A model generated the notes under the pieces. It made no database searches. It was not told where the DNA came from and saw only the letters and a list, made by a program, of their open reading frames with translations. From contig CP069300.1 of assembly GCA_016839165.1 (NCBI GenBank), positions 2,356,001-2,420,000 of the forward strand: a stretch of 64,000 nucleotides of DNA, in the 5' to 3' direction. Of the stretch, positions 9,222 to 17,340 are shown piece after piece (position 1 is the first letter of the stretch; each line of letters begins with the position of its first letter). Source of the stretch: Bradyrhizobium sp. PSBB068. Lineage in GTDB: Bacteria > Pseudomonadota > Alphaproteobacteria > Rhizobiales > Xanthobacteraceae. A program made the position numbers and the translations under genes.

Positions 9222-9396
9222 CCCTCATTCACTCCCTGATTGTTCGCTGATCGCCTTGTTGCGTCCGTGGGCCGGATGGCCGGCGCGTTGACGCCCGGCG
9301 ACAATTATCGTATGCGCTTCCCGTCTGGAAACGTTCTCAGACATAGCGCGTGTTCCCACCGATGGCAATATTCCTGCGGCCGGAGAGATGTGACAA

Positions 9397-11028
9397 ATGA
9401 GCAGACTGGAGCAGATGAGCCCGGACCATGGCGCGAGGCCGCCGTTGGTCGCCGAATGCGATGCGGTCGTGGTCGGGGCCGGTTTCGGCGGGCTGTATGC
9501 GATCTACCGGTTGCGCGAGCTCGGGCTGAAGGTGATCGGCATCGAGGCGGCGTCCGACGTCGGCGGCACCTGGTACTGGAATCGCTATCCCGGTGCGCGC
9601 TGCGACATTCCGAGCCTGTTCTATTCCTACACCTGGTCGGAAGAGCTGTGGCAGGAATGGCGCTGGAGCGAGAAATACGCCACCCAGCCCGAGATCCTGC
9701 GCTACGCGCAGCGCGTCGCCGACCGTTTCGAGCTGCGCTCCCTGATCCGCTTCGATACGCGTGTGACCAGCGCGGATTGGGACGAGGCCGGCGAGAGCTG
9801 GACCGTCCGCACCGATCGCGGCGATTGCATCGTCGCGTCGACCTGCGTGATGGCGACCGGCAATCTCTCGGTGCCCAACAAGCCGAGGCTGCCCGGGCTC
9901 GAGCGCTTCGGCGGGCCGGTCTATCACACCGGGCAGTGGCCGCATGAGGAGGTCGACTTTTCCGGCTTGCGTGTCGCCGTGATCGGCACCGGCTCATCCG
10001 GCGTGCAGACGATCCCGATGGTCGCCAAGGCGGCCAGCCGCCTGACCGTATTCCAACGCACGCCGAACTACTCGGTGCCGGCGCGGAACGCGCCGCTTTC
10101 CGACGCCGATATCGCCGCCGCCGAACCCTTGATCGCGAAATATCGCGAAAGCCTCGAGACGCCGGAGTTCGGGCGCGTGCCTGCAAATGCATTCGAGGCG
10201 CCGGTGCCGGAGCGCGACGTGCAATGGGCGCGCTACGAACAGCTTTGGGAGCAGGGCGGCGGCGGCATTCTGACCGCGTTCCCGAACATCCTGACAGATG
10301 AGGCCGTCAACGATGTCGCCTGCGACTTCGTGCGCGACAAGATCCGCGGCATCGTCAACGATGCGACGACGGCGGCAGCGCTGTCGCCGAAGGACTATCC
10401 GCTCGGCGTCAAGCGGATCTGCATCGATACCGGGTACTTCGCGACCTACAATCTGCCGCATGTCGAGCTGGTCGATCTGCGCGCGGAGCCGCTGACGACG
10501 GTCACCGAGACCGGCGTCGAGACCGCGACGCGATCCTTTGCGCTCGATGCGCTGGTGCTGGCGACCGGCTATGACGCGATGACCGGGGCACTCGCCGCGA
10601 TGCAGATCCGCGGCCGCGACGGCGCGAGCTTGAAGGAGGCCTGGGCCGATGGTCCCAGCGCCTATCTCGGCCTGATGGTGTCGGGCTTTCCGAACCTCTT
10701 CATCGTGACCGGCCCGGGTAGCCCATCAGTTATTGGTAATGTGATCCACGCCTGCGAGAACCATGTCGAGTGGATCGCGGCATGCCTCGGCGGCATGCGG
10801 GCCAACGGACAGACGCGGATCGAGCCGGAACGCGAGGCCGAGCGGGCCTGGATGGCGCATGTCGCGGATGCCGCCAGCCGCACGCTCTATCCGAAGGCCA
10901 ATTCCTGGTACCAGGGCGCCAACATAGCCGGCAAGCCGCGGGTGTTCATGCCGTATGTCGGCCAGGGCTATCGCCATCGCATCGCGCAGGTCGCGCAGCG
11001 CGGCTACGAGGGATTTGTGTTGCGCTGA
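9397..11028 (+). CDS. Baeyer-Villiger-type flavin monooxygenase
   Basis: This class B flavoprotein monooxygenase uses FAD, NADPH and O2 to insert oxygen into ketones or to oxidise heteroatoms. It has 543 residues, the usual length for the cyclohexanone/phenylacetone monooxygenase group. The FAD fold GAGFGG is at 27-32, the BVMO fingerprint FGGPVYHTGQWP at 171-182, and the NADPH fold GTGSSG at 197-202. The GGTWYWNRYPGARCD segment (56-70) is also typical. GGAGAG lies about 9 bases before the ATG. The natural substrate cannot be told from the sequence. It may be co-expressed with the cupin at 11215, but a dispersed repeat lies between them. Confidence 0.9.
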   Translation: MSRLEQMSPDHGARPPLVAECDAVVVGAGFGGLYAIYRLRELGLKVIGIEAASDVGGTWYWNRYPGARCDIPSLFYSYTWSEELWQEWRWSEKYATQPEILRYAQRVADRFELRSLIRFDTRVTSADWDEAGESWTVRTDRGDCIVASTCVMATGNLSVPNKPRLPGLERFGGPVYHTGQWPHEEVDFSGLRVAVIGTGSSGVQTIPMVAKAASRLTVFQRTPNYSVPARNAPLSDADIAAAEPLIAKYRESLETPEFGRVPANAFEAPVPERDVQWARYEQLWEQGGGGILTAFPNILTDEAVNDVACDFVRDKIRGIVNDATTAAALSPKDYPLGVKRICIDTGYFATYNLPHVELVDLRAEPLTTVTETGVETATRSFALDALVLATGYDAMTGALAAMQIRGRDGASLKEAWADGPSAYLGLMVSGFPNLFIVTGPGSPSVIGNVIHACENHVEWIAACLGGMRANGQTRIEPEREAERAWMAHVADAASRTLYPKANSWYQGANIAGKPRVFMPYVGQGYRHRIAQVAQRGYEGFVLR

Positions 11029-11047
11029 GGCCGGCGCTTTGCTCTCC

Positions 11048-11165
11048 GTCATTGCGAGGAGCGAAGCGACGAAGCAATCCATCGCTCCGCGTGGGCGGAG
11101 GGATGGATTGGTTCGGGGAGCCTGTCATCGGACGCGCGTTCGCGCGACCGTTGGCTCGCAATGAC
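11048..11165. repeat. Dispersed rhizobial repeat element
   Basis: It opens with GTCATTGCGAGGAGCGAAGC (11048-11067) and closes with CTCGCAATGAC at 11165, so the ends are inverted complements. It also contains GAAGCAATCCAT and GGATGGATTG as inner inverted arms. This is a familiar intergenic repeat in Bradyrhizobium and Rhodopseudomonas genomes. Confidence 0.7.
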
Positions 11166-11214
11166 AGGTAGAACTGGAACCGTTTCCAGATCGGGAAGAG
11201 TTGGAGGACTGAAG

Positions 11215-11625
11215 ATGGACATCAAGCGCGCAGGAACGGTCGCGAGCCGACGCGGCAACGCCGAGTGGTTCAGCGGCACTGTGTGGGCTGACTCGATCGT
11301 CAACGCACCGGCGCCGGCGCGGGTGCAGGCGGCGCGCGTCACGTTCGAACCCGGCGCGCGCACGGCGTGGCACACCCATCCGCTCGGCCAGACGCTCTAC
11401 GTCACGGCCGGCGTCGGATATGTACAGAGCTGGGACGGCCCGACCCGGGTGATCCGTCCGGGCGACGTGGTGTGGATTCCGCCGGGCGAGAAGCATTGGC
11501 ACGGCGCGGCGCCGACCACCGGCATGAGCCACATCGCGATCCACGAAGCGCTCGACGGCGACTACGCGACCTGGATGGAGCACGTCTCCGACGCACAATA
11601 CGCGGCGGCGCCGCAGGCGGACTGA
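11215..11625 (+). CDS. Cupin closely resembling Mn-dependent (R)-hydroxynitrile lyases
   Basis: This small single-domain cupin has 136 residues. It looks like the metal-dependent (R)-mandelonitrile lyase GtHNL of Granulicella tundricola, with the same putative metal ligands at the same positions: His53, His55, Gln59 (WHTHPLGQT) and His94 (GEKHWHG). GtHNL cleaves cyanohydrins to aldehyde plus HCN. The upstream-extended frame to 11161 is possible, but GGAGG before ATG 11215 decides the start. The native role of these bacterial cupins is not known to me, so the lyase call is by similarity only. It neighbours a Baeyer-Villiger monooxygenase and a LacI regulator pointing towards it. Confidence 0.75.
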   Translation: MDIKRAGTVASRRGNAEWFSGTVWADSIVNAPAPARVQAARVTFEPGARTAWHTHPLGQTLYVTAGVGYVQSWDGPTRVIRPGDVVWIPPGEKHWHGAAPTTGMSHIAIHEALDGDYATWMEHVSDAQYAAAPQAD

Positions 11626-11635
11626 TCGCGCGACA

Positions 11636-12682
11636 CTATTTTCGGCCCCGCGCTGGCGCTGCCGGCGCGGCGCAGGAATGGCGCAGGATGAGACGCGTCG
11701 GCAGGAATACCGGCTCGCTGCTGCCCGGCTCGTCGGCGTTGCGGATCCGCTCCAGCAACAGCCGCGCGGCGGTGCGGCCGACCTCGTTCATGTCCCAGCT
11801 CAATGCGGTGATCGCCGGCGTCGCATGGCGGGCGAGGTCGGTGTCGCCGCTGCACACCAGCGAGACGTCCTGCGGATAGCGCAGGCCGTTGCTGGTGATC
11901 GCCTCCAGCACCTCGGCCAGCATGCTGGTGCCGAGCGAGATGATTGCGGTCGGCGGTTTTGTCATTTGCAGCAACTGGCAGACCGAGCTGAAGGCGGTGT
12001 TGGCGCCCTGCATGTGCGGTCGGATCAGGGCCGGGTCGACCTCGATCTTGGCTTCCTGATGCGCTTGCCGGTAGCCCGCGAGCCGCTCGGTGCTCGGCAG
12101 CACCGCGGCGCTGCCGGTGAGCAATGCGATCCGGCGATGGCCGAGGCCGATCAGATAGCGCGTCGCCTCCAGCGCGCCGCCGCGGTGATCGACGCGAACC
12201 GGGATGCTATCAGGCACCTCGCGGTCGACGGTCACGCAGGGCAGATCGAGCGTCGCCAATCCCTTCATGAAATCCTTGTGGGAATTGTCGCCGGCGAACA
12301 GCAGCAGGCCATCCATCTGGCGCCGCCGCACCGCCGACAGGAATGCGGCCTCGCGCGCTTCCTCGTGCTTGGTCGCGGCCAGCATCAGCAGGAATCCGGC
12401 GCGCTGGAATTCCTCCTCCGCCGCACTGACCATGCCGGTATAGTGCGGGTTGGAGAAGTCGGCCACCATGCAGCCGATCGTGTTGGAGGCCCGCGAGCGC
12501 AGCACCTGCGCCGCTTGGTCGGGCTCGAAGCCGAGCCGCTTCACCGCGCGCATGATGCGGGCATGCAGTTCCGCGCTGGTGTAGATGCCGCCATTGAGCG
12601 TGCGGCTGACACTTGAGACGGACACGCCGGCCTCGGCCGCGACGTCACGAATCGTCGGTCGTGTCCGTCGCGCCTTGCTCAT
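11636..12682 (-). CDS. LacI family transcriptional regulator
   Basis: This DNA-binding repressor has 348 residues. The N-terminal helix-turn-helix PTIRDVAAEAGVSVSSVSRT (residues 9-28) is followed by the hinge region (DQAAQVLRSRASNTIGCMV) and a periplasmic-binding-protein-like effector domain (GCMVADFSNPHYTGMV, VRVDHRGGALEATRYLIGLG). It is convergent with the cupin, 10 bp away, and lies downstream of cbtA on the same strand. The effector is probably a sugar or sugar derivative, as for most of the family. Its target could be the cupin/monooxygenase genes or the sugar importer at 2978; no operator is evident. Confidence 0.9.
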   Translation of the reverse strand: MSKARRTRPTIRDVAAEAGVSVSSVSRTLNGGIYTSAELHARIMRAVKRLGFEPDQAAQVLRSRASNTIGCMVADFSNPHYTGMVSAAEEEFQRAGFLLMLAATKHEEAREAAFLSAVRRRQMDGLLLFAGDNSHKDFMKGLATLDLPCVTVDREVPDSIPVRVDHRGGALEATRYLIGLGHRRIALLTGSAAVLPSTERLAGYRQAHQEAKIEVDPALIRPHMQGANTAFSSVCQLLQMTKPPTAIISLGTSMLAEVLEAITSNGLRYPQDVSLVCSGDTDLARHATPAITALSWDMNEVGRTAARLLLERIRNADEPGSSEPVFLPTRLILRHSCAAPAAPARGRK

Positions 12683-12701
12683 CGATGGTTGGGCCCTGTC
12701 G

Positions 12702-12748
12702 GTTCGGCATTGCGGCCGTCAGGCCTGTGGCGGACGGCATCGCCGAAC
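12702..12748. other. Nested inverted repeat between lacI-type gene and cbtA
   Basis: The outer arms GTTCGGC/GCCGAAC (12702-12708, 12742-12748) enclose the inner arms GCCGTC/GACGGC (12715-12720, 12733-12738). It may end the leftward cobP-cbtA transcript or serve as an operator for the regulator gene. No T-run is present on either side. Confidence 0.35.
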
Positions 12749-12802
12749 CTAATCAGGCTCCGTGGCGAATCTCAATTGATTCTTGCCGCGATCGTTGTCG
12801 TG

Positions 12803-13540
12803 TCACGCCGACGCCGGCCGATCGAAATAGGCGAAGGCGGCACTGGTCAGGCTGCCGAGCAGGGTCCAGAACACCAGGCTGGTCAGCGTGACGGCGACCA
12901 CGAACTGATGCGACAGGGACGACGGAACGTTGGTCTCGATATGCTCGAGCTCGGGCGCGCCGATCAGATGCGGCAGCATGATCAGGACCACGCCGGCGAT
13001 TGCGGCCGGCATCGAGCGGCGGAACACGATCAGTCCAAGGCCGGCAGCGGTCGCCAGCACCGCGATCGTCCACCAGATCTGACGCGAGAGCAGCGGAGCG
13101 GCGGGGACTCCGGGCAATTCAGGCGGCAGCCCAAGGCCGGGAGCGATGGTGAAGACGGCAAAGCCCGCGAGGCCCCACATCAAGCCCTCATGCCACGAGA
13201 TCGGCTCGCCGGTCGCGCCGCTGCGGACCGCGAGGAAGCCACCGAGCAGAAGCGCAAAGCCGACCGCGGTCAGGATGTTCGCGCCCGCCGTGTAGAGATT
13301 GCGCTCCAGCCCGTCCTTCGGCTCCCACCCCTCCGCGCCATGATCATGATCAGCATGATCATGCACGAGGATGGCTTGCGGTGTCGCCGAGGCTTCGTGC
13401 TTGTGCTCGGCCGCCTTCTCATAGACCTCGGCCCTGAGGATCAGGGGAACGGTGCCGAACTGCTGAGCCGCGGTAACGATCAGGCCGACGATGAATCCCG
13501 CGATGACCGACGAGAAGACGATCGAGCGAAACGTACTCAT
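12803..13540 (-). CDS. cbtA: CbtA, cobalt transporter subunit
   Basis: CbtA is the predicted membrane subunit of a B12-regulated cobalt uptake system. The 245 residues have about five to six hydrophobic segments and a His/Asp-rich loop after the first one (HDHADHDHGAEGW) that would bind metal. That loop is the signature of CbtA. The start at MSTFRSIVFSS is chosen by family pattern. It follows cbtB by 10 bp and ends the leftward cobP-bluB-orf-cbtB-cbtA unit, which ties cobalt supply to corrinoid assembly. Confidence 0.9.
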   Translation of the reverse strand: MSTFRSIVFSSVIAGFIVGLIVTAAQQFGTVPLILRAEVYEKAAEHKHEASATPQAILVHDHADHDHGAEGWEPKDGLERNLYTAGANILTAVGFALLLGGFLAVRSGATGEPISWHEGLMWGLAGFAVFTIAPGLGLPPELPGVPAAPLLSRQIWWTIAVLATAAGLGLIVFRRSMPAAIAGVVLIMLPHLIGAPELEHIETNVPSSLSHQFVVAVTLTSLVFWTLLGSLTSAAFAYFDRPASA

Positions 13541-13550
13541 ACCGACGGGG

Positions 13551-13745
13551 TCAGTGGCAGGGGAATGCGTTGGAGTGGCGCACGTCGTGCGCGGCATTGT
13601 GGATCACGTCGATGTGCGAGAAGCCGACCACGCCGACGATGAACAGGCCGAGCGTCATCGCCATCAGGGACTGGGCAAGCCGGCCGACCTGTCGGGTGGC
13701 AACCGGCAGATGCTGGGCTTGCGCGGTCTGGGACTGGCTCATCAT
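13551..13745 (-). CDS. cbtB: CbtB, cobalt transporter small subunit
   Basis: This 64-residue single-pass membrane protein pairs with CbtA. One hydrophobic helix (LMAMTLGLFIVGVVGF) is followed by the conserved His-rich tail HNAAHDVRHSNAFPCH, which is diagnostic of CbtB and probably binds cobalt. Two adjacent ATGs are possible starts; GGAG lies upstream. The start overlaps the stop of the preceding small gene (ATGA), so translation is coupled. Confidence 0.92.
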   Translation of the reverse strand: MMSQSQTAQAQHLPVATRQVGRLAQSLMAMTLGLFIVGVVGFSHIDVIHNAAHDVRHSNAFPCH

Positions 13746-14068
13746 CGTTCTCCACGTTCGATTTGGTCGGCTTCTAGCAGCTTTCGGGCGATGTCGCGAC
13801 TGGTAAGATGCAGATTTGTTCCAGGAGGTATGCGCTTGCCCAGGATCTTGGCGCTGGCAGCTGACCTGAATGCGTCTCTGTGGCGCTCGAAATAGCCGAG
13901 GCAGACCTCCGGCACCGGCTCTGCGCCAAGCAGAGTCCGAAATGCACCTCGATGCACTGCGCAGATCGCGCCGTGCTCCGGGACAGGAAAGACCAGGGAG
14001 GCAATGTCCGCGCGCCAGTGGGCGCCGCTGCCGGTCGGAGATTCGTCAGCGCCGGATGGTGCATTCAC
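13742..14068 (-). CDS. Small protein of unknown function between bluB and cbtB
   Basis: I do not recognise this family with certainty. The frame encodes 108 residues from GTG 14068, which has GAGG five bases ahead. The coherent part begins around RADIASLVFPVPEHG and includes CAVHRGAFRTLLG, VCLGYFERHRDAF and the C-terminal PPGTNLHLTSRDIARKL. There is no signal peptide or membrane segment; it has six His and two Cys. It overlaps bluB by 23 bp and cbtB by 4 bp, so it sits tightly coupled inside a cobalt/corrinoid operon. A resemblance to DUF1488-like small proteins is possible but weak. Confidence 0.6.
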   Translation of the reverse strand: MNAPSGADESPTGSGAHWRADIASLVFPVPEHGAICAVHRGAFRTLLGAEPVPEVCLGYFERHRDAFRSAASAKILGKRIPPGTNLHLTSRDIARKLLEADQIERGER

Positions 14069-14714
14069 CGGGACCTCGCCGCGATTCCCACTTGGCTTGT
14101 TCGAGCTCCGGGCGGTCGCATTCTGCCTGCGGGTAGCCGATGCAGAGGTAGCCGATGAACTTCCAGCCGTCCGGTATCTCCAGAATCTCACGTACGCGGC
14201 CCGGATTGAGGATCGATACCCAGCCGAGGCCAATCCCTTCCGCGCGCGCGGCGAGCCACATCGAACAGATCGCGGCCACTACGGAATATTCCGACGTCTC
14301 CGGCATGGTCGCGCGGCCGAGACCGGAGCCGATGTGGTCGGTCTTCTCGGCGAACACGGCGAGATGGCCGGGCGCCTCTTCGAGGCCCGATAGTTTCAAT
14401 GCGGCATATTTTGCTGCACGCTCGCCGGAATAGGACCGCAACGCGTCAGCGTTGCAGGCCTTGAAGTCTTCGATGACCGCGCGGCGCCGTGTCGCATCGT
14501 CGACAATGACGAACCGCCAGGGCTGGCTCAACCCGACCGAAGGCGACAGGCAGGCGATCTCGATCAGCCGCTCGATCGACCCATCCGGCAGCGGATCGGT
14601 CCGGAAACGCCGCACGTCGCGCCGCCACACGAACAACTCGTGCAGTTGCCGGCGAAACGCGTCGTCGAATGAGACCATCGCGGGGCCTTTGGCAGGATCG
14701 CTCTCGGAGTTCAT
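14046..14714 (-). CDS. bluB: BluB, 5,6-dimethylbenzimidazole synthase
   Basis: BluB destroys reduced FMN with O2 to make dimethylbenzimidazole, the lower ligand of cobalamin. The 222 residues have a nitroreductase-like fold: WRRDVRRFRTDPLPDG, SPSVGLSQPWRFVIVDD and MPETSEYSVVAAICSMW are conserved. The start ATG overlaps the cobP stop (ATGA). The C-terminus overlaps the next small gene by 23 bp. Its presence shows the organism makes true cobalamin by an oxygen-dependent route. Confidence 0.95.
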   Translation of the reverse strand: MNSESDPAKGPAMVSFDDAFRRQLHELFVWRRDVRRFRTDPLPDGSIERLIEIACLSPSVGLSQPWRFVIVDDATRRRAVIEDFKACNADALRSYSGERAAKYAALKLSGLEEAPGHLAVFAEKTDHIGSGLGRATMPETSEYSVVAAICSMWLAARAEGIGLGWVSILNPGRVREILEIPDGWKFIGYLCIGYPQAECDRPELEQAKWESRRGPGECTIRR

Positions 14715-15214
14715 TTGAGTTTCATCGGCAGGCCGGCAACGACGAACTCGACCTCGTCTGCCGCAGCGGCAATGGTCTGGTTCATCAGACCTGCGGCGTC
14801 GCGGAAGGTCCGCGCCAGCGCGTTGTCGGGCACGATGCCGAGGCCGACCTCGTTGGTGACCAGGATGACCGGGCTGCGTTGGCGCGACAACGCCTCGGCA
14901 AGGCGCGTCACTTCTTGCGACCAGTCGCGCTCCGCATGCAGCAGGTTGGACAGCCAGAGCGTCAGGCAATCGACCAGCCTGACGCCGCCGCCGTCGGTCT
15001 CGGTCAATGTCGCGACGAGATCGAGCGGCACCTCGCGCTCGATCCAGTCGTTGCCGCGCCGCGCGCGATGCCTGGCGATCCGCTCGTCCATTTCCGCGTC
15101 GAGAGCCTCGGCGGTGGCAATATACACCAGCTGGCCCGGAAAGGAGCGCGCGCGAAGTTCGGCGCGCCGGCTCTTGCCGGACCGGGCTCCGCCCGTGATC
15201 AGAATGACCGCCAT
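14711..15214 (-). CDS. cobP: CobP, adenosylcobinamide kinase/guanylyltransferase
   Basis: CobP phosphorylates adenosylcobinamide and converts it to the GDP derivative in nucleotide-loop assembly. The 167 residues carry the P-loop GGARSGKS at 8-15. The RLVDCLTLWLSNLL and TNEVGLGIVPDNALARTFRD segments mark the CobU/CobP family. The start at MAVILITGG is chosen because the family begins there; an in-frame upstream ATG would add nine residues. It is the first gene of the leftward unit and is divergent from cobD across 148 bp. Confidence 0.95.
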   Translation of the reverse strand: MAVILITGGARSGKSRRAELRARSFPGQLVYIATAEALDAEMDERIARHRARRGNDWIEREVPLDLVATLTETDGGGVRLVDCLTLWLSNLLHAERDWSQEVTRLAEALSRQRSPVILVTNEVGLGIVPDNALARTFRDAAGLMNQTIAAAADEVEFVVAGLPMKLK

Positions 15215-15230
15215 CTCATCTCCCGTGCGG

Positions 15231-15260
15231 CCGGTATCCACGCCGCTCGAAACGCTCTAA
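15231..15260. repeat. Short dispersed repeat, copy 1 (cobP-cobD gap)
   Basis: The text CCGGTATCCACGCCGCTCGA followed by AACGCTCTAA closely matches 17310-17340. I recall this ...TCCAC..CGCTCGAAAACGCT motif as a repeat common in rhizobial intergenic DNA. The rest of the gap to 15362 shows no riboswitch. Confidence 0.5.
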
Positions 15261-15362
15261 CCACCAATCGCGATGAAAGACAAAGCCGAAATCCGCCCGC
15301 GGAGGGCTTGCGCTCGCTCAATGTCTTGCGCATCAGGGGGATCGCGGCGAGGAGAGGGTTAA

Positions 15363-16304
15363 GTGGGATTTGCGGGAGCGATGGCGGTGGCGATGGCTGT
15401 GGACGCCCTGATCGGCTGGCCGGCGTGGCTGTTTGCCCGCATCGGCCATCCCGTGACCTGGCTCGGCCGGTTGATCCATCTCCTCGATACCAGTTGGAAC
15501 AGGGCCTCCGATCCGCCGGCGTTCCGCCGTGCTGCCGGTGTTGCGGCGGCCGTGCTGGTGATCGCGCTGGCGACGGCGCTGGGGTGGGCCGTTCAGTCCG
15601 CGCTTGGATCCGGATGGGAGCATGTCGTTGTCGTGGGCGTGCTGGCATGGCCGCTGGTGGCGCTGCGCTCACTGCATGACCATGTCGCCGCGGTGGCAAA
15701 TCCGCTTGCATCAGGCGACATTGCGGCTGCGCGGTCGGCGGTCGCGCAGATCGTCGGGCGCGATCCGGCCACGCTCGATGACGCCGGCATCGCGCGCGCA
15801 ACCATCGAGAGCCTTGCCGAGAACGCGTCCGACGGCATCGTGGCGCCGCTGTTCTGGGGGGCGCTGTTCGGACTGCCGGGAATCCTCGGCTACAAGGCGA
15901 TCAACACGCTGGACTCCATGATCGGCCATCGCTCCGAGCGGCACGAAGCCTTCGGTTGGGCCGCGGCGCGGATCGACGATCTCGCCAATCTCATTCCGGC
16001 GCGGCTGACCGGTCTCTTGTTCGTGTTGCTTGCGCCAAACCGCGCGCAGGCATGGTCATGCATGCTGCGTGACGCGCACCGGCATCGCTCGCCCAATGCC
16101 GGCTGGCCGGAAGCGGCGATGGCCGGCGCGCTCGGTGTGCGGCTCAGCGGACCGCGCATCTATCACGGCAGCATCGCGAACGAGCCCTGGCTGAACGAGG
16201 GCGCGCGCGATCCGGCTGCCGCCGATGTCATCACCGGGCTGCGACTCTATCGTTACGCCATGATACTGCTGGCCGGAGCTTTCGTGGCCCTGGCGCTGGC
16301 GTGA
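15363..16304 (+). CDS. cobD: CobD, adenosylcobinamide-phosphate synthase
   Basis: CobD (CbiB in the anaerobic pathway) is an integral membrane protein that joins adenosylcobyric acid to (R)-1-amino-2-propanol or its phosphate. The 313 residues start at GTG 15363 with GGAGAGGG ahead of it. The N-terminal DALIGWPAWLFARIGHPVTW, the ENASDGIVAPLFWGALFG loop and the HRSPNAGWPEAAMAGALGV segment are family marks. It is translationally joined to cobC at its 3' end. Confidence 0.94.
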   Translation: MGFAGAMAVAMAVDALIGWPAWLFARIGHPVTWLGRLIHLLDTSWNRASDPPAFRRAAGVAAAVLVIALATALGWAVQSALGSGWEHVVVVGVLAWPLVALRSLHDHVAAVANPLASGDIAAARSAVAQIVGRDPATLDDAGIARATIESLAENASDGIVAPLFWGALFGLPGILGYKAINTLDSMIGHRSERHEAFGWAAARIDDLANLIPARLTGLLFVLLAPNRAQAWSCMLRDAHRHRSPNAGWPEAAMAGALGVRLSGPRIYHGSIANEPWLNEGARDPAAADVITGLRLYRYAMILLAGAFVALALA

Positions 16305-16315
16305 AGGAGCGGCGG

Positions 16316-17281
16316 ATGCGTGAGCACGGCGGAAATCTCGATGTCGCCCAGCGACGCTTCGGCGGGCCTGTGGAAGACTGGATCGATCTGTCGACCGGGA
16401 TCAATCGGGTGCCTTATCCTGACGTCGGCGTGGAGCCACGGCAATGGAACGCGTTGCCGTCGCGATCCGACATCGAATCCCTGCACCACGCGGCGCGGCA
16501 GGCCTACGGCACCGGTGCGCCGATCGTGGCGATCGGCGGTGCGCAGGCCGCCATTCAGTTGCTGCCGAATCTCGTGTCGCGCGGGCGGGCGCGCATCCTT
16601 GCGCCCACGTATAATGAGTATGCCGGTGTGTTGTCGGCTGCGGGCTGGGACGTTGACGAAGTGTCCGAGCTCGCTGCGCTCGCAGGCGCAGACATTGCCG
16701 TCGTCGTCAATCCGAACAACCCCGACGGACAACGTCATGATCGGGGGGAACTGCTTGCGTTGCTGCCGCGCGTTGGCCGGCTCGTCATTGACGAGAGTTT
16801 TGCGGATGCCGTACCCGGCATCTCGCTTGCAGCGGAAGCAGGGCGCGCGGGGCTCCTGATCCTGCGCTCATTCGGCAAGTTCTACGGGCTTGCCGGCTTG
16901 CGGCTCGGCTTCGCTGTCGGCAGCGAGCCCGATATCGCCGCGCTTGCCGCGATGGCAGGCCCATGGCCAGTTTCGGGGGCCGCGATCGCGATCGGACGGC
17001 GGGCCTTGCTCGATCGCGACTGGGCGAGGGCGACGATCGCGCGCCTAGCGGACGACTGCGCCAGGCTCGACGCGGCGGCGCAATCGCGGGGTTGGACGCT
17101 GGTCGGCGGCACGCCGCTGTTCCGGCTCTACGAGACCGGCGATGCGCTTGCCGCACAGGAGGTGCTTGCCCGCGGACGGATCTGGTCGCGCGTCTTCCAG
17201 CAGAAGCCGGGATGGCTGCGCCTGGGCCTGCCGGGCTATGAGGCCGAATGGTCCCGTGTCTCGGCCGCTTTGTCGCGATGA
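16316..17281 (+). CDS. cobC: CobC, PLP-dependent L-threonine-O-3-phosphate decarboxylase-type enzyme
   Basis: CobC makes the aminopropanol phosphate donor used with CobD. The 321 residues have an aminotransferase class I/II fold: DWIDLSTGINRVPYP near the N-terminus, VVVNPNNPDGQRHDRG, and the PLP lysine in LRSFGKFYGLAGLRLGFA. I chose ATG 16316 because AAGGAG lies seven bases before it; GTG 16301, overlapping the cobD stop, would add five residues. It is convergent with cobQ. Confidence 0.93.
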   Translation: MREHGGNLDVAQRRFGGPVEDWIDLSTGINRVPYPDVGVEPRQWNALPSRSDIESLHHAARQAYGTGAPIVAIGGAQAAIQLLPNLVSRGRARILAPTYNEYAGVLSAAGWDVDEVSELAALAGADIAVVVNPNNPDGQRHDRGELLALLPRVGRLVIDESFADAVPGISLAAEAGRAGLLILRSFGKFYGLAGLRLGFAVGSEPDIAALAAMAGPWPVSGAAIAIGRRALLDRDWARATIARLADDCARLDAAAQSRGWTLVGGTPLFRLYETGDALAAQEVLARGRIWSRVFQQKPGWLRLGLPGYEAEWSRVSAALSR

Positions 17282-17309
17282 TTTTCACGACACGTTCTCT
17301 TCACGCGAA

Positions 17310-17340
17310 CCGGTGTCCACTACGCTCGAAAACGCTTTAG
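17310..17340. repeat. Short dispersed repeat, copy 2 (cobC-cobQ gap)
   Basis: The text CCGGTGTCCACTACGCTCGA followed by AAACGCTTTAG matches 15231-15260. Its end supplies the cobQ stop codon (17337-17339 on the minus strand), so the repeat has become part of the gene boundary. Confidence 0.5.

Noticed and set aside
15215..15362. Possible second cobalamin riboswitch between cobP and cobD
   Set aside because: None of the conserved riboswitch blocks (CCGCAAGCC, GAGACCTGCC, GCCACTG) is present on either strand; only a dispersed repeat is seen.
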